Assembly: GCA_963807865.1 (NCBI GenBank)
Contig: CAWEDK010000017.1
Span: forward strand, 248,001-312,000
Source: VAZQ01 sp963807865
Lineage (GTDB): Bacteria; Pseudomonadota; Alphaproteobacteria; Rhizobiales; Xanthobacteraceae
Length of the DNA stretch: 64,000 nt
Reading direction: 5' to 3'
Part shown: piece by piece, positions 27,158 to 35,300 of the stretch
Layout of the letters: every line of letters begins with the position of its first letter
How positions within the stretch are numbered: the stretch's first letter is position 1
The notes under the pieces: model-generated
What the model was told of the DNA's origin: nothing
The model's input: only the letters and a program-made list of their open reading frames with translations
Databases searched by the model: none
Position numbers and translations under genes: made by a program

Positions 27158-27571
27158 GCATACTCACGCTTGCCGCCGTTCAAGCGCAGCTCGAACTCAT
27201 CGCCTATGACGGCGTTCATGGGGATCACGATCGTTGATGCCGATCCCGAGACCAGCAGTGCCCGTTTCGAGATGGTCATGCGCCCGGAACTCGAGCGATT
27301 TCCTGGAACCGGCCAGTTTCACGGTGGCGCGATCGTCAGTTTTGCCGACACGGCCGGCGACTTTGCGGTGGCGCTGCTCGTGGGCGGACCGGTTCCCACG
27401 ATGAATCTGCATGTCGATTTTCTTCGGCCAGCAATCGGGAAGCGGTTGCATGCCACCGCGGCGGTCAGAAAGCTCGGTCGGACCGTAGCGGTCGTCGATG
27501 TCGATGTCTTTGACGCTTCGTCGGCCTTGATCGCGGTCGGCCGTGGAACTTATGTCGCCACCGTGAGATAG
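27154..27571 (+). CDS. PaaI-like hotdog thioesterase, frame disrupted
   Basis: The natural start is the ATG at 27154, overlapping the dehydrogenase stop by 4 bp, giving MSILTLAAVQAQLELI. One extra G near 27206 then shifts the frame; the main domain continues as MGITIVDADPETSSARFEM, then FHGGAIVSFADTAGDFA (the HGG and acidic residue of hotdog thioesterases) and NLHVDFLRPAIGKRL. Joined length is about 139 residues, normal for PaaI/4HBT-type enzymes. These release acids from acyl-CoA esters, often rescuing CoA in aromatic-degradation pathways. An in-frame TTG at 27170 could also start the second frame, but without the coupled N-terminus. Confidence 0.8.
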
Positions 27572-27602
27572 ATGGACTGACCGGCAAAGCGGAGCGCAAG
27601 CC

Positions 27603-28148
27603 ATGTCGTCCGAGAAACCTCGCATCAGCGTTCTTGAGCAGCGGCGTATCGAGGCCGGTATCATCAAGCCGATCTACGAAACGCTGGAGGCCGAGCTGGG
27701 AACCGCGCAAGCCCGTCAATTGATTGGGACCGCCATCCGCAAGGCGGCGCTTGAGGGAGCGCGGCGACTCGCCGAAGAGGAGGGTGGGGCCACCAACCTT
27801 GAAACCTTCGCTGTCCTGCTCGAACGATGGAAGGAAGGAAACGCCTACGACATGGAAGTGCTTGCGCAGAACGCCGAGCATTTCGACTTCAACATCAACC
27901 GCTGCAGCTATGCGGAAATGTACAAAGAGTTGGGACTTGGCCATATCGGCCATTTATTGTCGTGCCAGCGCGATGGCGCGTTATGCGAAGGTTACAACCC
28001 GAAAATCACGATGCAACGGACGCAAACCATCATGGAGGGGGCGTCCCACTGCGACTTTCGTTTTTCTTACGACAATGCAGATAGCGATGATCCTGACAAT
28101 GCAGATAGCGATGATCCTGATGCCAAATCAGGTGCCGCGAAGGGTTAG
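27603..28148 (+). CDS. L-2-amino-thiazoline-4-carboxylate hydrolase-like protein
   Basis: The 181-residue protein begins SSEKPRISVLEQRRIEAGII and contains AEHFDFNINRCSYAEMYKEL, LLSCQRDGALCEGYNPKITM and EGASHCDFRF. The ordered cysteines (RCSY, LSCQRD, CEGY, HCDF) are those of the ATC hydrolase family, whose founding member opens a thiazoline ring on the way to L-cysteine. Most family members are in unrelated clusters and have unknown substrates. The C-terminus ends in an acidic tail made by a perfect 24-bp tandem duplication. The gene is 31 bp after the thioesterase-like gene and convergent with the GntR regulator. A role in hydrolysing a C-N or C-S bond in this catabolic block is inferred. 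Confidence 0.75.
   Translation: MSSEKPRISVLEQRRIEAGIIKPIYETLEAELGTAQARQLIGTAIRKAALEGARRLAEEEGGATNLETFAVLLERWKEGNAYDMEVLAQNAEHFDFNINRCSYAEMYKELGLGHIGHLLSCQRDGALCEGYNPKITMQRTQTIMEGASHCDFRFSYDNADSDDPDNADSDDPDAKSGAAKG
28071..28118 (+). repeat. perfect 24-bp tandem duplication inside the ATC-hydrolase-like gene
   Basis: Bases 28071-28094 and 28095-28118 are identical and encode two copies of DNADSDDP. The duplication keeps the frame and lengthens the acidic tail, so it is probably a tolerated slippage event. Confidence 0.95.
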
Positions 28149-28180
28149 TGCGGTCAGGTGCAAACCGAGAATCGGGCCGC

Positions 28181-28924
28181 TCAGCCCAGCAGGCCTCGCG
28201 CCTTGGCGCCTAACCCGATTTCGATCGGGGCCGCCAGGGAGGCGCCTCCGAAGCTGACATTCTGCATGACGGCATCCATGACGATGCCATAGCCGGTCTC
28301 GATGTGCTCGCGCGTGACGCGGGCGGCGCCGTCCGCGTCTCCCGCGGCGATCGCATCGATTATCTGGCTGTGCTGCTGTTGCATCGCGGCGAATTGCGGA
28401 TGGCGCATCAGTCCGTAGTAGTAGACCCGATCGATGTCGCTCAGGATCTTGCGCATGAGCGAAATGATCTTGTCGTTCCCGCAGGCCTCGACAATCCGCA
28501 GATGGAAATCCCGGTTGGCGTCGATGATGAGTGTTTCGGCGGCCTTGTCACCCGGCTTCGCGGTTCCGAGCGTCAGTTCATTGATCTCACGCAGTTGCTC
28601 GAGGTCTACGCCGCGTCCGACGGCAATCTTGACGGACGGGGGTTCGATCAGCAGCCGAAGCTCGAACGTATTGCGGACGTCGGCGATGCGGATCGGAGCG
28701 ACCTCGAAGCCGCGACGATGGATGGGCTTCACGAGCTGGAGCTGGATCAGCCGGTCCATGGCCAGCCGGATGCCCACCCGCCCGAGCCCGAACTTTTGCT
28801 CGATCTGCGGCTCGGATACGATCTCACCTGGGGCGAGATCGCAGCGTGTAATCGCCTTGTGGAGAGTCTCGAATGCCTGATCGCTGAGGCGTTCCCCGTT
28901 CACCGTGGTCGCGCTGGCCCGCAT
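28181..28924 (-). CDS. GntR-family regulator, FCD (FadR-type) subfamily
   Basis: The 247-residue protein has an N-terminal winged helix (SDQAFETLHKAITRCDLAPG, then SEPQIEQKFGLGRVGIRLAM and LVKPIHRRGFEV) and an all-helical FCD domain. Metal ligands of FCD domains are visible: Asp and His in DANRDFHLRIVEA, His in QQHSQIIDAI and His in REHIETG. Such domains bind small carboxylates. The usual helix residues TPVREAL are replaced by GRVGIRLAM, so DNA recognition may be unusual. It is divergent from the ABC importer at 29188, and the shared motif at 29006 lies between them. Confidence 0.9.
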   Translation of the reverse strand: MRASATTVNGERLSDQAFETLHKAITRCDLAPGEIVSEPQIEQKFGLGRVGIRLAMDRLIQLQLVKPIHRRGFEVAPIRIADVRNTFELRLLIEPPSVKIAVGRGVDLEQLREINELTLGTAKPGDKAAETLIIDANRDFHLRIVEACGNDKIISLMRKILSDIDRVYYYGLMRHPQFAAMQQQHSQIIDAIAAGDADGAARVTREHIETGYGIVMDAVMQNVSFGGASLAAPIEIGLGAKARGLLG

Positions 28925-29005
28925 CGACGATTCTCCTTCCCGGGACGCTTTGCTTTTTCGGAGCCTTTACCGCCCGCCATGGTAGATTGCAACAGTAGAC
29001 ATGCC

Positions 29006-29042
29006 TGAAGGACGCATATTGACAATTATTCTAGCCACTCTA
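29006..29042 (+). promoter_or_regulatory. promoter/operator candidate between GntR regulator and ABC importer
   Basis: The stretch contains TTGACA (29019-29024) followed by an AT-rich spacer and ACTCTA. It matches 25814-25850 at 29 of 37 positions although the flanks differ. Position between a divergent GntR gene and a transport operon suggests an operator for that regulator; the second copy would place the dehydrogenase unit under the same control. Confidence 0.5.
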
Positions 29043-29187
29043 AGGATGTTACGAAGGTACGACACGGTCCTGACAGCGGAACCGGAGCGATGAACGTGCG
29101 GCGCGGCAATCCGGGGCATTGGCTACATCATCGGCCACATGATGCGGCAACGCGTTGTCCGCGTCCTCGTCGACCGCGACGGGTGCA

Positions 29188-30000
29188 ATGACCGCCATCG
29201 CCGAAGCCGATCCGTCGACGACGCTCCGCACGAAGCGGAAGAACGAATCGACCGTGCAGCTGATGGCGTGGCGGCTGCTGCTTCTGCTGCTGCTGCTGGC
29301 GATCTGGGAGTTGGCCGCCAGAACAATTATTAATCCGTTCTGGGTCAGCCAGCCCACCGCCATCGGCGAACGGTTGTGGGAGCTGGCGAGTTCGGGGATG
29401 CTGTTCATCCACAGCGCAACCACGCTGTGGCAGGCTCTCCTAGGCATCGCGATCGGTCTTCCAGTCGGTGTCGGCTGCGGCGTGCTCCTGACGGCTTGGC
29501 CCAGGGTTGCACGGGTGGTCGAGCCGTTCTGGATGAGCCTGTACAGCCTCCCGCGTATCGCTCTCGCGCCGCTATTCGTGATTTGGTTCGGCATCGGCCT
29601 TCTGTCGAAGGTCATGCTGGTGTTCTCGCTCGTCGTATTCGTCTTCGTGCTCAACGCCCAGCAGGGATTGCGGGAGGTTGATCGCGATCTCCTCAGTCTT
29701 ATGCGCACCATGCGCGCATCGCGACTGTATGTCTTCCGCCGCGTGCAACTGCCGGCGATCGTCCCCTGGATTCTCGCTGCGCTGCGCATCAACGTCGGGC
29801 TCGCGCTTATCGGCTCGGTGCTCGCGGAAATGCTGGGCGCCAATCGCGGGCTGGGCTGGTATATCGCGCATGCTGGCGGACGCCTCGACACCACTGGCGT
29901 GTTTGCGGGGCTGGTCGCGCTGATGATTATCGCCTTGCTGATCAACGAGGTAATCGGGCGGGTCGAGCGCCGCCTGATGCCATATCGTGCAAGTGTTTGA
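29188..30000 (+). CDS. ABC transporter permease, NitT/TauT type
   Basis: From ATG 29188 the 270-residue protein has a first helix made of a leucine run (RLLLLLLLLAIWELAA, encoded by CTG repeats) and about six helices in all. The EAA-like loop reads LLSLMRTMRASRLYVFRRVQ followed by LPAIVPWILAALRI, and GLGWYIAHA is typical of the family end. The leucine-coding CTG tract is slippage-prone. It is the first gene of the operon permease, receptor, ATPase, 33 bp before the receptor. The upstream motif at 29006 probably includes its promoter. Confidence 0.9.
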   Translation: MTAIAEADPSTTLRTKRKNESTVQLMAWRLLLLLLLLAIWELAARTIINPFWVSQPTAIGERLWELASSGMLFIHSATTLWQALLGIAIGLPVGVGCGVLLTAWPRVARVVEPFWMSLYSLPRIALAPLFVIWFGIGLLSKVMLVFSLVVFVFVLNAQQGLREVDRDLLSLMRTMRASRLYVFRRVQLPAIVPWILAALRINVGLALIGSVLAEMLGANRGLGWYIAHAGGRLDTTGVFAGLVALMIIALLINEVIGRVERRLMPYRASV

Positions 30001-30033
30001 TCCCTGTCGAACCGTCACCACGGAGAACCCTTT

Positions 30034-30984
30034 ATGTCGCCTGTCGCCCGCCTCGTGAGTGCCGCCATTTTTTCGCTGGGCTGCACAGCAGCAGCAACAA
30101 CAGCAGAAGCAGCACCGGTCAAGCTGCGCGCCGGCGTCGCCGTGAATTTCGAGGGCATGCTGCCCGTACTCGCCGCGCAGGAGCGAGGCTACCTGAAAGC
30201 CGAGAACATCGAGATCGAGACGCTCGACTTCCAGGGCGGCGGTCCGACCGTCCAGGCGTTCGCCGGCGGCAGCATCGACCTGTGCTTCTGCGCCGCCGAC
30301 CAGGCCATGCGGCTGCGCAACCGCGGCATTCCGGCGGTCGTGCTCTACGGCATGGACGACCTGCACGACTACACCCTGATCGCCAAGAAAGGCACTCCGA
30401 CCACCGGCGGCCTCGCCAGCATGAAGGGCAAGATGCTCGGCATCACCGCGCCCGGCGGCATGACGGACAACACCCTGCGGTGGGCGATCAACAAGCTCAA
30501 GATGAAGCCCGAATCCGACTTTCAACTGGTGTCGGCGGGCACCAGCTCCAACATGGTCGCCGCGATCATCAGCGGCAAGGTCGATGCCGGCATGGTGGTC
30601 GTGACCGACCGCGAATTCCTGCTCAAGCAGGGTTACCCGATTGTTGAGGACTACACGAAGCTGCCCTATGCGAGCTTCAGCACGCTCGCCCTCGAGAGCT
30701 GGATCAAGGCCAATCCGGAGACCGCGCGCGGGCTGGTCCGGGCGCTCGAGAAGGCGATGGCCGACCTGCGGGCCGATCCGTCGCTCGGCCACAAGATCGT
30801 GAAGAAGATGTATCCCAACTTCTCCGATGACCTGATCGAGATCGCGACGAAGTCGGGCATCAATCGCGTGCCGCCGAAAGGCGAGTACGGTCCCGAAGCG
30901 GTCAAGAACCTCAACGAGATCATGATGGGTTCCAATTCTTCGCTGAAGCCAGTCACGGTCGACGCTCTCAAGCCGAAGCTGTGA
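30034..30984 (+). CDS. ABC transporter substrate-binding protein, NMT1/SsuA-like
   Basis: The 316-residue protein has a signal peptide ending near TTAEAA and then VKLRAGVAVNFEGMLPVLAA, ERGYLKAENIEIET and LDFQGGGPTVQAFAGGSIDL, typical of nitrate/taurine/thiamine-precursor receptors. GKMLGITAPGGMTDN contains the ligand-binding turn of the family. The frame is intact. Its stop overlaps the GTG start of the ATPase gene. The ligand is unknown; the downstream UbiD and CoA-ligase genes suggest a carboxylate. Confidence 0.9.
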   Translation: MSPVARLVSAAIFSLGCTAAATTAEAAPVKLRAGVAVNFEGMLPVLAAQERGYLKAENIEIETLDFQGGGPTVQAFAGGSIDLCFCAADQAMRLRNRGIPAVVLYGMDDLHDYTLIAKKGTPTTGGLASMKGKMLGITAPGGMTDNTLRWAINKLKMKPESDFQLVSAGTSSNMVAAIISGKVDAGMVVVTDREFLLKQGYPIVEDYTKLPYASFSTLALESWIKANPETARGLVRALEKAMADLRADPSLGHKIVKKMYPNFSDDLIEIATKSGINRVPPKGEYGPEAVKNLNEIMMGSNSSLKPVTVDALKPKL

Positions 30985-31814
30985 CCGGTCGCGCCCCGTT
31001 GAGCCCACCTGTGCCAGCCGCCACCGCGAAGGTCTCCATCGAAGGCGTATCGATCGCCTACGACGGGCTCACGGTCCTTCGCAACTTGTCGCTCTCGCTC
31101 GCGGAGGGCGAGTTCGTCTCGATTGTCGGGCCGAGCGGGTGCGGCAAGTCCACGCTCCTGAAGCTGGTCTCGGCGCTCGAACGTCCGACGTCGGGCCGGA
31201 TTCTCGTCGACGGCATCGAAGTCGACGGGGTTCCACCCAAGCTTGGTTTCATGTTTCAGCGCGACGCCCTGCTGCCGTGGGCGACAGCCGAGGAGAATAT
31301 CGCGGTCGGCCTCGAACTGGGTGGCTATCCGGTCGAAAAGCGCCACGAGCGCACGCGCGCGCTGATCGACCTTCTGCAGCTCACCGGTTTCGAGCGGCAC
31401 TATCCGTCGATGCTGTCCGGCGGAATGCGTCAGCGCGTGTCGCTCGGCCGGGTCCTGGCTTACGAGCCGGAGCTCTATCTGATGGACGAGCCGTTCGGGG
31501 CTCTCGATGCCCAGACGAAGATGGTCATGGCCCGGGAGCTCCTGCGGATCTGGGAAGGGCATCGCAAGAGCGTCGTCTTCGTTACGCACGACATTGAGGA
31601 AGCTGTCTTTCTCTCCAGCCGCGTCGTGGTCATGTCGCCGCGTCCCGGTTTCATCAAGCGGGAGTTCATCGTCGACCTGCCGTATCCACGCGAGTTTCGT
31701 GCAGTCCGTAAGATGGCGCGGTTTCATGCGCTCTGCTCGGACATTTGGGATGAGGTGATGGGCGAGGCTGTTCCGGAAACGAAAGGTGCGCCCCGCCTAG
31801 TGGAGTGGATTTGA
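30981..31814 (+). CDS. ABC transporter ATP-binding protein, NitT/TauT type
   Basis: A GTG start overlaps the receptor stop (GTGA). Walker A GPSGCGKST, MFQRDALLPW, signature LSGGMRQRVSLGRVLA, Walker B LYLMDEPFGALDAQTK and FVTHDIEEAVFLSSRV are all present. The last few codons (LVEWI and stop TGA at 31812-31814) come from repeat copy 3, which begins at 31799. The element has therefore inserted at, or recombined into, the very end of the gene and supplied a new stop. The catalytic core is complete, so the protein is probably functional. Confidence 0.92.
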   Translation: MTGRAPLSPPVPAATAKVSIEGVSIAYDGLTVLRNLSLSLAEGEFVSIVGPSGCGKSTLLKLVSALERPTSGRILVDGIEVDGVPPKLGFMFQRDALLPWATAEENIAVGLELGGYPVEKRHERTRALIDLLQLTGFERHYPSMLSGGMRQRVSLGRVLAYEPELYLMDEPFGALDAQTKMVMARELLRIWEGHRKSVVFVTHDIEEAVFLSSRVVVMSPRPGFIKREFIVDLPYPREFRAVRKMARFHALCSDIWDEVMGEAVPETKGAPRLVEWI

Positions 31815-31961
31815 CATTCGCTACCCACCTAGCCGCGGACTCGTAAAGCGAATGTCAAATCCAAACTCCACTAGAATCATAGATTTGCCAGTGGTCCTTT
31901 GATTCCAACATTCGCAAAGGAGCTTGCTGAAATGGAATGCGAATGTTGGAATCGGACCACT
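31799..31961 (+). repeat. double-hairpin intergenic repeat, copy 3 (diverged, compensated)
   Basis: Same architecture as copy 1 but different stem sequences. Hairpin 1: AGTGGAGT and GGATTTGACATTCGCT pair with AGCGAATGTCAAATCC and CTCCACT, again with extra A bases bulged on the right arm. Linker: AGAATCATAGATTTGCC. Hairpin 2: AGTGGTCC and GATTCCAACATTCGCA pair with TGCGAATGTTGGAATC and GGACCACT, with a 21-nt loop. Compared with copy 1, substitutions on one arm are matched on the other. The left end overlaps the last codons of the ABC ATPase gene; the UbiD gene starts 64 bp after the right end. Confidence 0.9.
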
Positions 31962-32025
31962 GGCTACCGGCTGACGCGCAAAAAAAACCGCTGGCCTCCG
32001 CCGGCGGCCGACTGAGGGAAAAAAC

Positions 32026-33675
32026 ATGAGACAAGAAACGAGCATGGCCACGGCGATTCCGGAATTCCGTGGGACGAACGCCCCGGCGGCATTCACCGAA
32101 AATCTGCGCGGCTTTGTCGAGCGCCTGAGGGAAGCCGACGAGCTGGTCGAACTTGAGCAACCAGTCGATACCCGCCATATGGCGACGCTGGTCGATCAGT
32201 CCGACAAGGCGCTGCTGTTCAAGAATCCGGTGGGCTACAAGATGCCGGTGATCTCCGGGATCATCCGGTCGAAGAACCGGGCATTCCTCGCGATGGGCTG
32301 CAAGAGCTATCGCGAGATCGAGACCATGCTGACGCGCGGCCTGGTCAACCCAATTCCTCCCATTCACGTCGGCTCGTCCGCGACCGAAGAGGTCGTCATG
32401 ACCGGCGACGATGTGGACCTGTTCAAGCTGCCCGTTCCGCTGTTTGCGACCCATGACGGCGGGCCGATGATTACGGCCGGCATCGTCATGGCGCGCGATC
32501 CCGAAATCGGCATCGTCAATACCGGCTGCTACCGGTTCATGGTGAAGGAGCGCAATCTCACCGGCATCGACATCGTGACGCCGAACAACCTGCGGCGCTA
32601 CGTCCAGCGGGCGCTCGAGGCCGGGCGGCCGCTGCCGATCTCGATCTCGATCGGCACCCATCCGATCGAGGTCATCGCGGCGAACCACCGCGCGCCGATC
32701 AACGTCGAGGAGATGTCGATCGCGGGCGGCATCCGCGGCGCGGCGCTGCCGCTCGGAAAGTGCCGCACCGTCGACCTGCCGTACATCGCGGACTGCGAGA
32801 TCGTGCTGGAGGGCGAAATTCTGCCGGTCGGCTGGACGCGCCCGGAGGGCCGCTTCGGCGAATTCACCTACCTGATGGGCGGGCTGCACTGGAATCCGGA
32901 AGTGCGCATCAAGGCCGTGATGATGCGGCGGGACGCGATGTACTACGCGCTGCACATGCCGTTCGAATACACCTATCTCGGCGCCGCATCGCTGCATCAG
33001 CCGATCCGCGTGGCGCTCGAGAACACCGGTATCGAGGTCAGGGACATCAACGTCACGGTCGGCGGCGCCGCTTATTGGCATGCCGTGATCTCGATTAAGA
33101 AGCAGGCCGGGGAGGGCAAGTCGGCGGCGCTTGCCGCGCTCGCGGTCGGCGACCTCAAGCATGTCGTGATCGTCGATGAGGACATCGACGTCTACAACGG
33201 GCAGGAGGTGGAGTGGGCGATTGCGACCCGCGTCCAGGGCGATCGCGACATCGTCATCGTGTCGGGCGTGCGGGCAAAGCCGCTCGATCCGAGCCTGTTC
33301 ATCACGCCGGGTGTGGTTCCGACTGGCGCCAAGGTCGCCATTGACGCGACCATCGGGGAGGGGATTCCGAAGGAGCGATACGAACGCGTCGCATTCATCA
33401 ACTCCGATACCGCCAAGGTTGCCGACTACATGGCCGGGAAGGCGGACCATGCGCTGCCGGCCGATGACGCCACCATCGCAGCGCTGGCGGACAAAATTCT
33501 GACGATAATCGAACCCGAGCCGATGTATTACACGGACATCGACCAGAAGCTGTCGGAGTACGGCTTCCACTCCGTGGCGACCGCCATGGGCCGCCTGCAC
33601 GCCGAAGGCAAGCTGTGGAAAGACAAGGTCGGCCGGATATGCGTCCGCGGCTCTCGGTTTGACGCCAAGCCGTGA
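32026..33675 (+). CDS. UbiD-family decarboxylase
   Basis: The 549-residue protein is in one frame with a GAGGGA site before the ATG. Typical UbiD segments are NTGCYRFMVKERNLTGID, HPIEVIAANHRAP, DCEIVLEGEILP (the paired Glu region of the prenylated-FMN site) and GRFGEFTYLMGG. Such enzymes need prenylated FMN made by UbiX; no UbiX gene is in the window. About 60 extra residues at the C-terminus (MYYTDIDQKLSEYGFHSVAT and beyond) look like a winged-helix-type module and are not part of the standard fold. The stop overlaps the GTG of the acyl-CoA ligase gene. Reversible decarboxylation of an aromatic or unsaturated acid is likely. Confidence 0.92.
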   Translation: MRQETSMATAIPEFRGTNAPAAFTENLRGFVERLREADELVELEQPVDTRHMATLVDQSDKALLFKNPVGYKMPVISGIIRSKNRAFLAMGCKSYREIETMLTRGLVNPIPPIHVGSSATEEVVMTGDDVDLFKLPVPLFATHDGGPMITAGIVMARDPEIGIVNTGCYRFMVKERNLTGIDIVTPNNLRRYVQRALEAGRPLPISISIGTHPIEVIAANHRAPINVEEMSIAGGIRGAALPLGKCRTVDLPYIADCEIVLEGEILPVGWTRPEGRFGEFTYLMGGLHWNPEVRIKAVMMRRDAMYYALHMPFEYTYLGAASLHQPIRVALENTGIEVRDINVTVGGAAYWHAVISIKKQAGEGKSAALAALAVGDLKHVVIVDEDIDVYNGQEVEWAIATRVQGDRDIVIVSGVRAKPLDPSLFITPGVVPTGAKVAIDATIGEGIPKERYERVAFINSDTAKVADYMAGKADHALPADDATIAALADKILTIIEPEPMYYTDIDQKLSEYGFHSVATAMGRLHAEGKLWKDKVGRICVRGSRFDAKP

Positions 33676-35225
33676 CGTCGCAGGAAGGCGCCGGTGGGCA
33701 GCGTGCGATGCGCAAAGAACCTTTCAACCTCGGCGATCTGATCGACCGGGCGCGTGACCTCACGCATCCTGCGATCATCGATCTGCGGATACCGGACGCA
33801 CCGAGGACATTTACACACGCGGAGATGGATCGCCTTTCGGGCGGTGTCGCACGCTACCTGGAGAAGCGCCGGTTTCCATACGGCACCCGGATTGCCATCG
33901 CCTCGCTCAATCGTGCCGAATACGTAGCGGCCTATTTCGGGATCATGCGCGCCGGCCATGTCGCCGTGCCGATCAATATCAAGCTGGCCGACGATGTCGT
34001 GGACTATGTAACGCGGGATTCGGCCGCCGTGCTTGCGTTCGCGGACGCGGTGGCGCGCCGCAAGCTGCCGGCCGGTCTCGAAGTGATCGATTTCGATTCC
34101 GAGGGTGCCGACGGCTTTGGTCATCTCATCGCTCCAGAACCGTTCGAGACCGTGGTGCCTGCGGCCAACGACCTCGCGCAGATCCTCTATACCTCCGGGT
34201 CGTCCGGGCAGCCGAAAGGCGTGCCGTTGACCCATGCAAGCCAATTGTGGGTGCTGCGGGTCAAGGAGATCCCTCCTGACCTGTCGCACGAGCGGCATAT
34301 TCTCGCTCAGCCGCTCTTCCACATGAACGGGCTGATCGTGACGAAATTCGTGTTCCTGTCGGGCGCCGCCATGGTGATGATGCCGTCCTTCAACGCCACG
34401 GCCTATACCGAGGCGCTGGCACACCACCGGATCACCAGCGCCCTGGCGATTCCGACGATGTTCGCGCGCGTCGTCAAGGAACTCAGCACCAGGAACGATC
34501 TCGACCTGTCGGCGCTGAAGCAGATCGTGCTGGCGTCGGCGCCGCTGACGATGGCGTTGATTGAGCGCGTGCGCCAGGCCATCCCGAGCGCGACCGTCGC
34601 CAATTACTACGGAACGACGGAAGCCGGCGCCGCTGTCTTCGGGAAGCACCCGAACGGGATTCCGGTTCCTCCGCTCTCGCTCGGCTACCCGCATCCCGGC
34701 AGCGAAGTGAAGCTTGTTGATGGCCCTGACGAGAACGAGGGCACGCTATTGATGCGCAATCCCGCGACGATGAGCGGCTACATCAATCTGCCCGAGAAGA
34801 CGACGGCGGTGTTTCGCGACGGCTGGTATGTCAGCGGGGACGTGATGCGCCGCGACGAGGCCGGCTTCTTCTATTTCATCGGCCGCGCCGACGACATGTT
34901 CATCTGCTCCGGAGAAAACATCTTTCCGAACGAGGTCGAAAAGCTGCTGGAGCGGCACCCGCTGGTCCAGCAGGCGGCGGTGGTGCCGCTTCCCGACGAC
35001 GAGCGGGGCCAGGTTCCGGTCGCTTTCATCGTGCCGGCCGCCGGCCAGCGGCCCACCGTGGAGGCGATCAAGCAGTTCACCATCCAGCACGGCCCTGCCT
35101 ACCAGCACCCGCGCAGAATCGAGTTCCGTGTCGACATGCCGCTCGCCGGCACCAACAAGATCGACCGCCGTGCCTTGGCGGAACGGGCGCGGCAGCTCGA
35201 ATCGTCGCAGGCATGGTCCCAATAG
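33672..35225 (+). CDS. acyl-CoA ligase (AMP-binding family)
   Basis: The 517-residue protein carries the ANL motifs in order: ILYTSGSSGQPKGVPLTHAS (A3 phosphate loop), NYYGTTEAGA (A5), VSGDVMRRDEAGFFYFIGRA (A7/A8), ICSGENIFPNEVE and the catalytic Lys in GTNKIDRRAL (A10). It would activate a carboxylic acid to its CoA thioester with ATP. Translation is coupled to the UbiD gene through a GTGA overlap, so both act on the same pathway. Its closest functional class appears to be long-chain/aromatic acid CoA ligases; the acid is not known. Confidence 0.92.
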   Translation: MTSQEGAGGQRAMRKEPFNLGDLIDRARDLTHPAIIDLRIPDAPRTFTHAEMDRLSGGVARYLEKRRFPYGTRIAIASLNRAEYVAAYFGIMRAGHVAVPINIKLADDVVDYVTRDSAAVLAFADAVARRKLPAGLEVIDFDSEGADGFGHLIAPEPFETVVPAANDLAQILYTSGSSGQPKGVPLTHASQLWVLRVKEIPPDLSHERHILAQPLFHMNGLIVTKFVFLSGAAMVMMPSFNATAYTEALAHHRITSALAIPTMFARVVKELSTRNDLDLSALKQIVLASAPLTMALIERVRQAIPSATVANYYGTTEAGAAVFGKHPNGIPVPPLSLGYPHPGSEVKLVDGPDENEGTLLMRNPATMSGYINLPEKTTAVFRDGWYVSGDVMRRDEAGFFYFIGRADDMFICSGENIFPNEVEKLLERHPLVQQAAVVPLPDDERGQVPVAFIVPAAGQRPTVEAIKQFTIQHGPAYQHPRRIEFRVDMPLAGTNKIDRRALAERARQLESSQAWSQ

Positions 35226-35300
35226 AAGAAGGAGCTCGGACATGCCGCCATTGCCAGCCTTGACGACGCGGCGGCGCGCAGGCGCCACGTCCTCACCGCG

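Noticed and set aside
31855..33600. A 581-codon open frame on the minus strand opposite the UbiD gene
   Set aside because: It is rich in Arg, His and Asp, has no recognisable domain, and mirrors a well-supported UbiD gene; long antisense frames are expected at this GC content.
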